Assembly: GCA_037127315.1 (NCBI GenBank)
Contig: JBBBDQ010000447.1
Coordinates: 345,501 to 409,500, forward strand
Reading direction: 5' to 3'
Length of the DNA stretch: 64,000 bases
Source of the DNA: Ascarosepion bandense
Taxonomy: Eukaryota > Mollusca > Cephalopoda > Sepiida > Sepiidae
Shown here in pieces: positions 10,198 to 22,508 of the stretch. The translations under genes and the position numbers were made by a program. The notes under the pieces were generated by a model that did no database searches, was not told where the DNA came from, and saw only the letters and a list, made by a program, of their open reading frames with translations. Positions within the stretch are counted from its first letter, which is position 1; each line of letters opens with the position of its first letter.

Positions 10198-10418
10198 ATT
10201 TGTACGACGTTTCGGCTTTTGTACACTGCGGCATACTTCAGGTGCTAGAAATTTCGAACAGAACCCTTTATTACGATCACTGAGGTATATCATTCTCATC
10301 CCTTGTGTGAAGCTACTTTAGGTAGTCATGAGTTATCGTAATAAGCGCTTCGGTTTGAAATTCCTAGCACCTGAATAAGGGTGGAGTGTACAACAGCCGA
10401 AACGTCGTACAAATTGAA
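10198..10418. repeat. Inverted repeat with 'acgtttcggctgttgtacac' motif
   Basis: About 10196-10253 ('gtacgacgtttcggcttttg' through 'aggtgctagaaattt') is an imperfect inverted copy of 10362-10418. The motif, a short self-complementary region around 'gaaacg', recurs at 18665-18714 and in shorter form at 25290-25330. It resembles terminal-region motifs of Penelope-like elements, which is a tentative assignment. Confidence 0.55.
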
Positions 10419-10497
10419 ATCAAGATAGAGACAATATTCCGAATATTGTAAACAGAGTAAATACTACCTGATCTACATAGAGACAAATATTAAAGTG

Positions 10498-11000
10498 TCA
10501 GTTTTCCATTGTTTCTAGAATTACGTCGTTTTTCACATGCTCAGTCCGTTGCATTCTCTGTATCTTTCTGTAGAACCACATTTCTGTTGCTTCAAGTTTG
10601 TTCTTCATCTTTGAAGAGGCTGTCCAGGATTCCCCCTCAAATAAGAGGACTAATATTTCATACATTTTTAGTTCTCTTTGTTTCACATCATTTATTTTTT
10701 CGTTGCAAAATACTTTGCTTAGCTTTTGGTAAGCCGCTTTTGCTCTATCAATGCGCTGTCGATTTTCAGTATCTAACTTTTTGTCCTCGTTTAATAGGCT
10801 TCTAAGATATCTAAATTGTTGCACTTATTTGATTACAATATCTTCAATTTGTAATTTGAATAATTTCTTATTATTCTTATTTTTTTCTTTTTTAATTTTA
10901 ATTTTTATTTCTTTATTTTTTGCTGATAACCCTGCATTTTGTTTTCTTGCAATTGATATTACTTGTTTCTCTTTGTCTATAGTCGTGAAAGTTGTAATAT
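10498..11000 (-). pseudogene. R LINE fragment in the left inverted-repeat arm
   Basis: The minus-strand frame at 10824-10498 encodes QFRYLRSLLNEDKKLD, RQRIDRAKAAYQKLSKV and EATEMWFYRK, the post-catalytic region of an R-type RT. Upstream coding traces extend to about 11000. It is a diverged subfamily compared with 55695-56545 and is truncated at both ends. Confidence 0.65.
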
Positions 11001-11292
11001 ATGAATGGTTTTCTCTTTTAGAATTTTAGGTGTGTCATGATTTGAAAGTTAACACGAGTTTGAAACTCTAAATTCAATGTGAAAATCTTTCGATTGCGTC
11101 GTTAAATATTCGAACTATAAATTAATACAATAAATATCTTAAACTTGAATACAGCTTATTATTTTCAGAAGTAAGAGGGTACAAATGGAATGATTTCAAA
11201 TTTTTCATTTCACTATATAGTCGTTAAACATATGAAAGCGTTATTTCGACATCTGACATCTATTATTTCTTTGCCTTTATCTTTTTTTTTTT

Positions 11293-11395
11293 CAGCTCGC
11301 GGTCCTATCAAGGTGAAAAGTTAAGCACAATCGAGCCTGGTCAATATCTAGATGGGTAACCGTTTGGGAATACCGGTTGAAAATATATAATACCT
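11293..11395 (+). pseudogene. Decayed 5S-rRNA-like segment
   Basis: 'aaagttaagcacaatcgagc', 'cctggtcaatatctagatgg' and 'gggaataccgg' line up with the second half of 5S rRNA. The same block is at 17695-17775 on the opposite strand in the other arm. It is shorter and more diverged than the 5S parts of the composite SINEs, so it is an old retroposon head and not an rRNA gene. Confidence 0.6.
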
Positions 11396-12225
11396 CGCAA
11401 TTTTTGGTTGATTTTGTTTAGTGACATATCAACCCATATGGTTATTTAATGCCGAAAATTAAATAAATTGAATACAATTATATGGTTTGAACTAAATATA
11501 TTTTGAACCCTTTTGTATGGCTTCGAATGCAGACAGCATATATTGCTAGTCACTTTTCTATAAACTAGCGGAACCCGTGGAATTTCCACGGAAGGATAAT
11601 TATGATTTCCTGGAAAAAATTTTACTTTGTCATACTACAAATGATAGTAACGTCTTCAAACATAAAAGTATTAAATAATAAAATAACGATAACACAGATT
11701 GTAATTTTATTAAAATATCTATAAAAGTAATGTCCATAGAAGCTACTTTACTGTAATCTTATATTATATTAAGCGGCGTATGCACAGACAATAACCAAAA
11801 TACTGTACGCTATTTTGTGAGAGATTTTGAAAGAGAAAATGTTTTTTTTTATTTCTGAAAAATCATGGCTCCTGTGTCCATTGTAAACAGAAAAGACCAA
11901 CTGAATGATGGCCATATATGTTATATTTTTACTATATTGTACTGTACACACACATATACACACACAATTACTGTTACAACCACCAGCTTAAGTTGCTACT
12001 GATACGGTAATGATATAGGCTCTCTCCTCCTACTCTCTCTCTCTCTCTTTATTACCCTTCCGTTTAGCAAAGATGAGAGAAAGGCTGAGGAGAGTAAAAA
12101 GATAGAGGAGAAGGAAAAGCTTTTGTAGAGAGTAAAGTGTTATCTTTCTTCACTTGCGTAACAGACGGAGGGACTAAGTAACTAACTAAGGAAGGAAGAA
12201 ACAAGCAGAATTCTTATATTTGATA

Positions 12226-12900
12226 CGTACTGTATGTGATTTTACTAAAATTAATTTAAATGAAAAACGCATTGCTGATAGTTTTTTATGCAAAAATGAT
12301 TGTTTATACGTTCACACTATTTCGTTTTCGTTTGGGGGTTCATTATTTGTTAATAGCTGGAACTTTAACAGTTGCTACCGCCCCTTATCAAGACGGATAG
12401 AGGTACAATAATAATTAAGAGGTTGTTAAACCCTTTGCAAAATTCCCAATCTACCGATCAGAGGCCTTGCTGCCGGATGTAGTTTATCTTCATACCACGG
12501 AGTAACGGAATTGTTAATCGATAAGCGAGGTTGCAATTTCAGTTAGTTTCGTGATATTCACATACGCGCAATAATTAGTAAAACGTGTCTGACTAAATCA
12601 TTGTTATCTTAAAATAAAAACTCTTACAATCTGAAAATCTTCTCTAGCTTTAAATAACCAACAAATAATTGATAATCCGTAAAAAAAACAATTCGTTTCT
12701 TTCTTTAATCCTTTCTTTGTTTCATATTATTATGCGTGTTTACTTCTCACTATAACCAAACAGCATCTCTGATATATCTTTGTATTTCATCATTCCTTAC
12801 AATCAAAACGAAATGGTTTATTAGTTACCTGAGGCAATAGCAAGGGCATAAAGCAGGGCATAGTAACTAAAGCAGGAACGTGCATAATTTTAATCTGTTA
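12226..12900. other. Spacer of the large inverted repeat, with a dispersed repeat
   Basis: At about 12368-12505 a segment including 'gccttgctgccggatgtagt' matches 58808-58930 ('gccttgctgccagatgcagt'), so it is a two-copy dispersed repeat of unknown type. The remainder is AT-rich and unassigned. Confidence 0.5.
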
Positions 12901-12905
12901 GTTGC

Positions 12906-13056
12906 TGTTTTAGTAGTAGTAGTAGTAGTAGTAGTATAGCCCGGCGTTGCTCGGGTGTAATGAAAGCTTTAAAACTAATCCATGGTCCGGGAGCTCATAC
13001 TCAGCCTAAAGAATATTTGAAATAATAAAATAATTGCGACAATTTACCAATTGCAC

Positions 13057-13112
<56 letters not shown>
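12906..13112. repeat. TAG microsatellite, truncated P repeat and AT microsatellite
   Basis: A (TAG)n run is at 12911-12935. It is followed by the first 120 bp of the P dispersed repeat ('tagcccggcgttgctcgggt') and an (AT)n run at about 13062-13111, after which a full-length P copy begins. Confidence 0.8.
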
Positions 13113-13113
<1 letters not shown>

Positions 13114-13484
13114 TAGCAGTATAGCCCGACGTTGCTCGGGTGTAATGAAAACTTTAAAACTAATCCATGGTCCTGGAGCTCAGATTTTGGTACGAAAGAC
13201 CAAAAAGCAATAGTTGTTTCCAGTTAAAGCGAAACCGTCGACTGAAAGAAAAATGAATGGATGTAAGTTAAATTTTCATTTCCTGGTATCGATATCAAAT
13301 AAGATTTTTTCGTCGTGAACTGAATTTTGAAGGCTAAATAAGTCCTCTGAGTAAATGGTATCTTGGCTGAGACTAAGAACTACAATTATACCTACTTAGA
13401 GCCAAACCCGATGCAAAAACTAAAATAAAAGTGTTGAAAAAATACAGACATACAGGCAGATAAACAGACACACAAACATCTTGC

Positions 13485-13526
<42 letters not shown>

Positions 13527-13830
13527 CGATTTTCTGCATTATTGTAAGAACTGCAACCTTGAAACTTCTGAATATCGTTTCTTATGTCTTTGTCTATGAG
13601 TGTATCAAACTTTATTCAAATCGGACCACTCCTTCTATAACCCGATGTTTTCGATTACCGATTTTCGATATTTATCGGGGGTACCTCGACACAAAACCTA
13701 GCTAAGAACACTCGCAGACGCTTATAGTACAACAGTGTAAATTTTCGAGAAAATCGGTTCAGCCGTTTTGAAGTCTATAGGTAACGGACGCACACACACA
13801 GACAAATTTCCATTTATAAATATGTTTAGT
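13113..13830 (+). mobile_element. P dispersed repeat, long copy
   Basis: It begins 'agcagtatagcccgacgttg' and ends near 'aatcggttcagccgttttga ... atttataaatatg'. It contains a central (AT)n run at 13488-13521. A close copy is at 35517-36275 and a partial reverse copy at 43490-43800. The conserved ends and an internal microsatellite at the same position in both long copies show a real family. I cannot assign its class, and it has no coding capacity. Confidence 0.7.
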
Positions 13831-14629
13831 AAACTAGTAGAAGCAGAGGAATAACTGTTCGAGTAACATGATATTTCTATATACTAAACGAACTGGAAAT
13901 TATGAGAGTTGCAGTTGTATTAGTAATAGAATAGCAATGGTAACATTATTAATAATATTTGTAATAGCAGCAGTTGTAGTAATAAGCATATTGTACAGTT
14001 TCAGCTTTTCCGTACCGTGATTTCATTGTTCTAGAATATATATCTATTTTTATTTATATGATCCACGAGATATTTCTTTATCAGAGCTTATTTCGATAAA
14101 GGTTCTATTATCTGTATTAGATATTGATAAGATAAATTAATATTTTTTGTTCTTCCCGATCGATCTAGACTCCATGTCATGTCATCTATATAGAAACGTC
14201 GATAAAATGTATCGATCAGTCGAAGCCGTGCTATGCACAAAGACGTGTCGCACAAGCAGACACACGAAAAGAATATCAACTGGGTCGTTCCTGTTAGATG
14301 AGATCGAGGAAAAAATTGAACCTATCCATTCCTGATGGTACATCAATGAACAGAACAATGAACAAAATAATGATTTGTTTTTCGGAGGGAGATTTTTAAC
14401 AAGGACTTTTATTTTTACTATTTATTTAATGCGCGGTGTCCCCCAACTCTGTTCTTACTTTGTTTGCAGTTTCACACACAAAAAACCTCACCACACGACG
14501 CCTTGATAGATTTTAAAATCGTCTCACAGCCTTCGGGGGGGGGGGGGGGTTACGAATTATTCTTCACCATCCAATCTCTCTCCCAAAATTACTTATTTCG
14601 TAGTTTAGTACACCTTACAAAATGTATCT
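13831..14629. other. AT-rich unassigned sequence
   Basis: Only low-complexity pieces are visible: TAG/CAG-rich tracts around 13945-13985 and a run of about 15 G at 14536-14550. The short open frames on both strands (14088-14335) match nothing I recognise. Confidence 0.45.
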
Positions 14630-14725
14630 CGATCTAACCTCTTCAAAATAAATTCTGATATTGGAATATTGAAAAAATATTCTTGGAAAAAGCGTCGAAC
14701 CGATGATCTTCCAAATGGATTTATT
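14630..14725. repeat. X dispersed repeat, fragment
   Basis: Contains 'ttggaatattgaaaaaatat' and 'agcgtcgaaccgatgatctt'. Related copies are at 15295-15395, 15885-15990 and, reversed, 33495-33590. The class is unknown. Confidence 0.45.
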
Positions 14726-14764
14726 TTTTGTGTTATTTTATCTTCGTGTCCTTCTGTATGGAAG

Positions 14765-15280
14765 TGAATGCTGGAGGATCTCATCAAGGATGAAGGAGAG
14801 GCAGTAGAAATGTGGTTTTACAGAAGGATGCTGAGGATTCCATGGACGAAGCACGTGTGCAACATTGAGGTGTTGGAAAGGATGCAAACGAGAAGAAAAC
14901 TCATACTAAATATCAGAAAGAGATAAATGGGGTTCCTGAGGAAGGAAGGAGGGCCTAGAGAACTTAATGCTCACAGGTCGGATAAAGGGAAAGAGAGACA
15001 GGGGAAAGCGGCGCATGACGTACTTGTTAGGTCTGAGCAAATGGATGACGAACCGTGAGAATATTGAGAGCGACAAGAGACAGAACCAAGTGGAAGGCCA
15101 CGATTGCCTACGTCCTGAAAGGACTCGGCATACGAAGAAGAGATTTGAAACAAATGGATGCTAGAGGGGAGGGTTAAGGATAAATAATAAAAGAAAAATA
15201 TTAAGATCAACAAGAGATAGGAAGGTGTGGAGAGCTATGATGACCTACTTTCTGAAGGGGCTGGGAACATAAAAGAAGAA
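14765..15280 (+). pseudogene. R LINE C-terminal pseudogene
   Basis: The frames contain EMWFYRRMLRIPWT-like, TGRIKGKRDRGKRRMTYLLGLSKWMT and a terminal LRPERTRHTKK block. The order matches the R family, with frameshifts between blocks. Bases 15205-15275 repeat the final 'aaggtgtggagagctatgat' part, so the 3' end is partly duplicated. Confidence 0.7.
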
Positions 15281-15294
15281 AGAAGAAACTGTCT

Positions 15295-15395
15295 ATTCTT
15301 GTTGTTTCGAAATATTGATCTTAGGAAAGGCGTCAAACCGATTATCTTTCGCGAGAGAGAAAAGGGAACTTCATAATCACCTGAAATATTTCAAA
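15295..15395. repeat. X dispersed repeat
   Basis: 'aaaggcgtcaaaccgattat' and 'cttcataatcacctgaaata' match the copy at 15885-15990. It lies between two R LINE fragments. Confidence 0.5.
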
Positions 15396-15725
15396 AGCTA
15401 AGCAATGTAATAAGAAACAGGAAATTTTCGTTAGAAACAAAGAAAATGGGGCTGAAGAATTATCGGCTTATATGGCAAAAAATGCTTGATAACCTGCTCA
15501 GAGATTAAGAGATATCTAGTAGTAAATGATATGAGTTGGTACAGAAGGATCGTGAGAATTCCATGGACAACAGAAATGGAAACAAATAACCCATTTATAC
15601 TCAGAATTGGAAGGGGACATCCTAAATGTCATGGAGACACAATGAGGAAAGAAGTATTGGAGAATTTGAAACTCACGGGACATAACTTAGGTACCAGACG
15701 AAGGAGAACACCGTATATAAACAAA
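15396..15725 (+). pseudogene. R LINE C-terminal pseudogene
   Basis: The plus strand encodes 'MSWYRRIVRIPWTTEME' and 'GRGHPKCHGDTMRKEVLENL' in the frame at 15486-15752, aligning with MWFYRRMLRI and MRKEGLENLI of the family. It is more diverged than the neighbouring copy and is truncated at both ends. Confidence 0.6.
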
Positions 15726-16259
15726 AATGGTCATATTATTTCGTTTTTGTAATATTGTAGAACGGTCTATTTGATTACCAGAAGTACTGAAAAGTTATTA
15801 ATTAGCCTTACTAAGCAGAATGATTTAAAAACGTACTATTCAAAATGTTGATCAAAATGCGTCTCATCATAACATCTTCAGCATAAAGTCTGATGTGTGG
15901 ATATTGAAACATTGATCTTGGGAAAGGAGTCGAACCGATTACTTTTCGGGAGTACGAAGAAAGAACCTCATAATCACCAGAGATTTTGTTTCGGGAAGCA
16001 CTTTCATTTCTGATCTTCGGATGAATTTCTTTCGTTTTTGTTTTATTACATATTCGTTTACATATTTACATTTCTTTAACAGAAAATTATAATTATTTAA
16101 ACATTTTAAACTTACTTCTCATTGTAGCTAGGCCCCCGATTGCTCCCAGCTTGGATTGAAACTCAAGCGATTTAGTATCAAACATCATGAGATTTTAACG
16201 CGTTATATACACGCGGTATCTACACATGCCAGCAGCCAAGAGAACTGACTTCAAAACTG

Positions 16260-16262
<3 letters not shown>
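15726..16262. other. AT-rich sequence with an X repeat copy
   Basis: The X repeat is at about 15885-15990. The remainder is unassigned. A weak tRNA-like string near 16140-16200 was not convincing. Confidence 0.4.
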
Positions 16263-16327
<65 letters not shown>

Positions 16328-16485
16328 TATCGAGACAGCAGATAATTTTCTAAACATTTAACTGTTAAATATAAGAGACAATGAACGTTTATTATGTTTA
16401 ATCATGAGCCGTTCTAAACATCGGATTTTGGTTTTAATTTCAGGTGAAATTACAGACAAAAATTCTCCATCAGGATTCTAGAGGT
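16263..16485 (+). repeat. AT microsatellite followed by Y dispersed repeat
   Basis: An (AT)n run at 16263-16323 leads directly into 'tagtgtatcgagacagcaga ... acaaaaattctcca'. The same arrangement (AT run, then Y) occurs at 38920-39085. This suggests that the AT run is an end of the element and was not acquired independently. Confidence 0.65.
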
Positions 16486-16814
16486 GATTAGGTGGGTCAT
16501 GGCCAAAAAAGGTTGGGAAATACTAGTTTAGCTGAAGAATGGATTAAAAAATTACTCTGGAAACACTTCAAACCTTGTAAGAGTCAATCCCAGGTAAAAT
16601 CCAAGATGTAATTACTGCCAAGGAAGGTCCTATCCCATACTGAAATAAATTTGCTTGATATTTCATGGTGTTTTCTCTATTTTGTCTAACCTATGTATGT
16701 GCTTTTTAGGGCAACAAACACGCTTTAATACAAGTTTGGTTGAACAAAACAAACTGTAAATACTATCGTTGGTTGTGCCCAAACGTTTCAACTGAACTTA
16801 TTTTTACTGCTGCC
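16486..16814. other. Unassigned sequence
   Basis: No recognisable repeat or coding signal is visible before the right inverted-repeat arm. Confidence 0.4.
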
Positions 16815-17045
16815 ATATAATAATTCTACTTGTTCCTTCCTTGGTTACTTAGTTCGTCCGTCCGTTACGCCACTTACTCTCTATACGAGTTTTTGCTTCC
16901 CCTCTATCTTTTTATAACCGCTACTCTCCTCAGCCTTTCTCTCACCTTTGCCAAATGGAAGAGTAGTACAGAGTGAGTGAATAGAAGAAGAGAGCCTATA
17001 GCATTACCGTATCAGTAGCAGCTTAAGCTGGTGGTTGTAGCAGTA

Positions 17046-17082
<37 letters not shown>

Positions 17083-17694
17083 ACTGTACAATATAGTAAA
17101 AATAGGTAGGTCAGTAATGTATCCCGCGACCTAATAACGAAATGTCTGACCTCTACATCCTTGGCCATTACTCAGTTGGTCTTTTATGTTTGCAATGAAC
17201 AAAGGAGCCATGATTTTTCAGAAATAAAAAAAAAATTACTCTTTCAAAACCTCTCACAAAAGAGAGTACAGTATTTTGGTTATGGTCTGTGCATACGCCG
17301 CTTAATATAATATAAAATTGCAGTAAGGTAGCTTCTATGGACAATACTTTTATAGATATTTTAATAAAATTACACTCTGTGTTATCGTTATTTTATTATC
17401 CAATACGTTAATGTTTGAAGACGTTACTATCCTTTGTAGTATGACAAAGTAAAATTTTTTCAGGAAATCATAATTATCCTTCCGTAGAAATTCCACGGGT
17501 TCCGCTAGTTTATAGAAAAGTGACGAGCAATATATGTGGTCCGCATTCGAAACCATACAATTGAGTTAAAAATATATTTAGTTCAAACCATATAATTGCA
17601 TTCAATTCATTTAAATTTCGACATTAAATAACCATATGGGTTGATATGCCACTAAACAAAATCAACCAAACATTGCGAGACATTGTCTATTTTC

Positions 17695-17775
17695 AACCGG
17701 TATTCCCAAACGGTTACCCATCTAGATATTGACCAAGCTCGATTTTGCTTAACTTTTCACCTTGATAGGACCTCG
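17695..17775 (-). pseudogene. Decayed 5S-rRNA-like segment (right arm)
   Basis: Mirror copy of 11293-11395. The minus strand reads 'aaaagttaagcaaaatcgag' and 'gggtaaccgtttgggaatac'. Confidence 0.6.
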
Positions 17776-18079
17776 GGCTGAAACAAATAAAAGATAGAGG
17801 CAAAGAAATAATGGATGTCAGATGTCGAAATAAAGCTTTCATATGTTTAACGACTATATAGTGAAATGAAAAATTTGAAATCATTCCATTTGTACCCTCT
17901 TACTTCTGAAAATAATAAGCTGTATTCAAGTTTAAGATATTTGTTGTATTAATTTATAGTTCGAATATTTAACGACGCAATCGAAAGATTTTCACATGGA
18001 ATTTAGAGTTTCAAACTCGTGTTAACTTTCAAATCATGACACACCTAAAATTCTAAAAGAGAAAACCATTCATATATTA

Positions 18080-18575
18080 CAACTTTCACGACTATAGACA
18101 AAGAGAAACAAGTAATATCAATTGCAAGAAAACAAAATGCAGGGTTATCAGCAAAAAATAAAGAAATAAAAATTAAAATTAAAAAGGAAAAAATAAGAAT
18201 AATAAGAAATTATGCAAATTACAAATTGAAGATATTGTAATCAAATAAGTGCAACAATTTAGATATCTTAGAAGCCTATTAAACGAGGACAAAAAGTTAG
18301 ATACTGAAAATCGACGGCGCATTGATAGAGCAAAAGCGGCTTACCAAAAGCTAAGCAAAGTCTTAAGCAACCAAAAAATATATGATGTGAAACAAAGAGA
18401 ACTAAAAAGGTATGAAATATTAGTCCTCTTATTTGATTGGGAATCCTGGACAGCCTCCTTAAAGATGAAGAACAAACTTGAAACAAGAGAAATGTGGTTT
18501 TACAGAAAGATACTGAGAATGCAACGGGCTGAGCATGTGAAAAACGACGTAATTTTAGAGACAATGGAAAACAAA
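18080..18575 (+). pseudogene. R LINE fragment in the right inverted-repeat arm
   Basis: The open frame from 18249 encodes QFRYLRSLLNEDKKLD, RRRIDRAKAAYQKLSKV and REMWFYRKILRMQRAEHV, the mirror of the left-arm copy. Homology ends at about 18575 and the remaining frame to 18659 is unrelated. Coding traces upstream to about 18080 are broken. Confidence 0.65.
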
Positions 18576-18714
18576 ATGATACTTCAGTATTTGTATCTAT
18601 ATCTGAGATCAGGTAGTATTTACTCTGTTTACAATAATCGGAATATTGTCTTTATCTAGACTTAGACGTTTCGGCTGTTGTACACTCCGCCCTTATTCAG
18701 GTGCTAGGAATTTC

Positions 18715-19190
18715 AGGTAGCATTTGCACTATTTCTAATATTGGCGTCATTTTTTATGTTTGGTTCTGCGCCATCGCATGATTTCTTTTTCATTTTGTCG
18801 ACTGCCCAGTATATTAAACACCGTCTGTGAGAAAACGTGCGCTATGACGTAATTCACTCCGCCAGAAATTTGGAAAAAAGCATACTTAGTATTCTTGACA
18901 TAAGCCACAAGATGAATATTTAAGAGTGTTTGGGTGTCAATCTGAGGAAAGTACAGAGGATGCGGAAAGAATTCAATGAATCTAATGGTGATTACGTTGT
19001 TGTTAGGAGTGACCACTACCGATGACAAAATTATAACGCCGTTCATCTTCCCTAAGAGATTCCCTCTTAACAGGGAGGTCTACATCAAGTGCCTTCAGAA
19101 ACAAGTGCTGTTCTAGGTCAAAAGGGTGGCTACGGGAAGAACCCATGCCTGTCAACAGGATTCTGCACCAAGCAACAAAACCAGGAGAAC
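18715..19190. other. Unassigned sequence
   Basis: Short open frames on the minus strand (18747-19046, 19003-19197) match nothing I recognise. Composition is close to the window average. Confidence 0.35.
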
Positions 19191-19560
19191 CTCTCACTCC
19201 TCATAACATTCCTCCACGTCCACCCCACTCTCATCAGCAACTCTTCCCTTCCCTCCTATTCTTCTTCCTTATACACCCCCCCTGCAACCTCTCACTCCTC
19301 ATAACATTCCTCTACGTCCACCCCACTCTCATCAGCAATCTCTTCCCTCTCCTATTCTCTTCCTGACACCCCCCTGCAACCTCTCACTCCTCATAACATT
19401 CCTCCACGTCCACCCCACTCTCATCAGCAATCTCTTCCCTCTCCTATTCTCTTCCTGACACCCCCTGCAACCTCTTACTCCTCATGAGATTCCTCCTATG
19501 TAACCCCCTGCACAACAGTGGCAGTAAAATGCCTAGCTTGAGGCGACACGATTATAAAAA
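19191..19560 (+). mobile_element. J LINE 3' UTR with roughly 92-bp tandem repeats
   Basis: 'ctctcactcctcataacatt' starts at 19191, 19289 and 19381, and a variant starts at 19472 (periods 98, 92 and 91). The array runs into the J terminus 'atgtaaccccctgcacaaca' and 'gcttgaggcgacacgattat' at 19500-19555, followed by an A run. Little or no coding sequence remains. Confidence 0.8.
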
Positions 19561-19984
19561 AAAAAAACATCACTGCTTATATCTGACCAACTAACTCTCT
19601 AGCTCTCCAGACATGAACACACTGGATTAATATGTGTTGGTCGTCGTTGAGCATGAGACCAAAATATGCCTCGCATCACCAATAATGAACTGAAGACAAG
19701 GGTGATGGCAACATTCACCAACTTAAAAGGGGTGACAGCCCTACACAAAAGCTATCAGGTTTCACTACTGTTAATTTTGTCAGGCGATGGTTTATCGCTT
19801 GGAACAGAAAATATTTTTTATGAAAATTTTAAAAAATTCGTTAACCTTTTTAGACAGTTAAGTGGGGTATGAGGACATAATTAAGAATTAACATACTTAA
19901 AATGTTTTTGTATCTCTACTTTACTGTAGAGATACAAAATGGTTTTATTATAATTAATTTTAAAGAAAAATTACATAATATATG
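19561..19984. other. Unassigned sequence
   Basis: A 68-codon open frame at 19666-19872 matches nothing I recognise. 'gtatctctacttta ... agagatacaaaatg' at 19910-19940 forms a short inverted repeat. Confidence 0.35.
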
Positions 19985-21562
<1,578 letters not shown>

Positions 21563-21645
21563 GAGAGAGCAATAAACTGTACAGAAAGAAAAAGAGAGAG
21601 AAAGAAAGAATGAAAGAAAGAGGGAGGGAGGGAGGGAGGGAGAGA
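21563..21645. repeat. GA-rich low-complexity tract
   Basis: A run of AAAGA and GGGA units at the edge of the GATA satellite. Confidence 0.8.
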
Positions 21646-21978
21646 AATGTGAGCATATGTAAAAATACAAACGGATAAAACCGGCTATCATTTATGTATC
21701 CATAATAATAGGATGAGTTGTCTGGCGGGTCTCCCTAAAGACTGTATGCATAAGAAATCTCATTAACTATATATTTTCTACCTCCACAGATTAAACATGG
21801 CTATGTCAAAAGAATTAAGAATTTATTCCTTTTTCTATGGAATGGTAACGAGGAAGGAGTAATAAACGTGGTAAAGTTGACGTCAATGTTTGGTTATTGC
21901 ATCGAGTTCACTGGAATCTTGCAAAGTGCATAACCTTTTGCATTACAAATGATGGATATCATATTGAACATTTTTTTC
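21646..21978. other. Unassigned sequence
   Basis: No recognised repeat or coding motif. Confidence 0.35.
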
Positions 21979-22019
21979 TCTCTCTCTCTCTCGCTCTCTC
22001 TCTCGCTCTCTCTCTCTCG

Positions 22020-22069
<50 letters not shown>

Positions 22070-22071
22070 AT
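21979..22071. repeat. CT then GT compound microsatellite
   Basis: (CT)n with C-G variants at 21979-22022 changes directly to (GT)n at 22023-22069. Confidence 0.95.
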
Positions 22072-22181
22072 ATGCGTGAATATTCGAATTCAATAAATTG
22101 CTAAAAATGTCATTTCTTGAAAATATGCATTTTTGCCTAAGACTAGAATTTAGGGACACTCCCAGTATCATAATGCAGCAG

Positions 22182-22183
<2 letters not shown>

Positions 22184-22217
<34 letters not shown>

Positions 22218-22508
22218 ATCCGCAGACAGATCTGTTTCGCTGTATCACTGCTCATCAGTACGGTTAGACTCCGATTGCTTTTTAACCCAGGATTGAAACC
22301 CGACCAAATTGACGTCAGTCGGCGATTCTGCCTCTGAGCTATGGGTGCTCGGTAGAAGGAGGCAGACTTTTTAGCGTGTATATTATCATTATACACACCC
22401 AATAGCTGAGAGTGTTTTACTTCCTTGCTGAATGAACGATTCGTAGATGCTAGAGTATCTACTGTTTTTCAAAGTCTACCATTCTTCCAGAGTGCTCAAT
22501 CACCGTGT
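22184..22508 (-). mobile_element. T2 tRNA-derived SINE with AT end
   Basis: An (AT)n run (22184-22214) is followed by 'gtcatccgcagacagatctg'. On the minus strand the tRNA-like part is at about 22345-22280, with a B-box-like 'gggtttcaatcctgg' and an A-box region in 'catagctcagaggcagaatc'. Copies are at 33076-33403 (minus) and 29603-29824 (plus). The 'ccagagtgctcaatca' end at 22490-22505 is shared with 33380-33395. Its tail is unrelated to the D-domain SINEs. Confidence 0.7.

Larger units (their letters stand above)
10358..12225. repeat. Left arm of large inverted repeat
   Basis: Reverse-complement counterpart of 16815-18714. Matching landmarks are the 'aggtgctaggaatt' end, the R LINE frame (10824-10498 against 18249-18570), the 5S-like block (11293-11395 against 17695-17775), the 'aatttccacgg' block (11575-11650 against 17440-17510) and the GT/CT-rich block (11945-12200 against 16840-17090). 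The arms differ by scattered substitutions and a roughly 50-bp insertion at 17105-17160 in the right arm. Confidence 0.85.
16815..18714. repeat. Right arm of large inverted repeat
   Basis: Reverse complement of 10358-12225, with the same internal order of GT/CT block, 'ttccacgg' block, 5S-like block, R LINE and terminal 'gtgctaggaatttc'. The (GT)n run at 17049-17081 is longer than its counterpart, and 17105-17160 is an arm-specific insertion. Confidence 0.85.
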
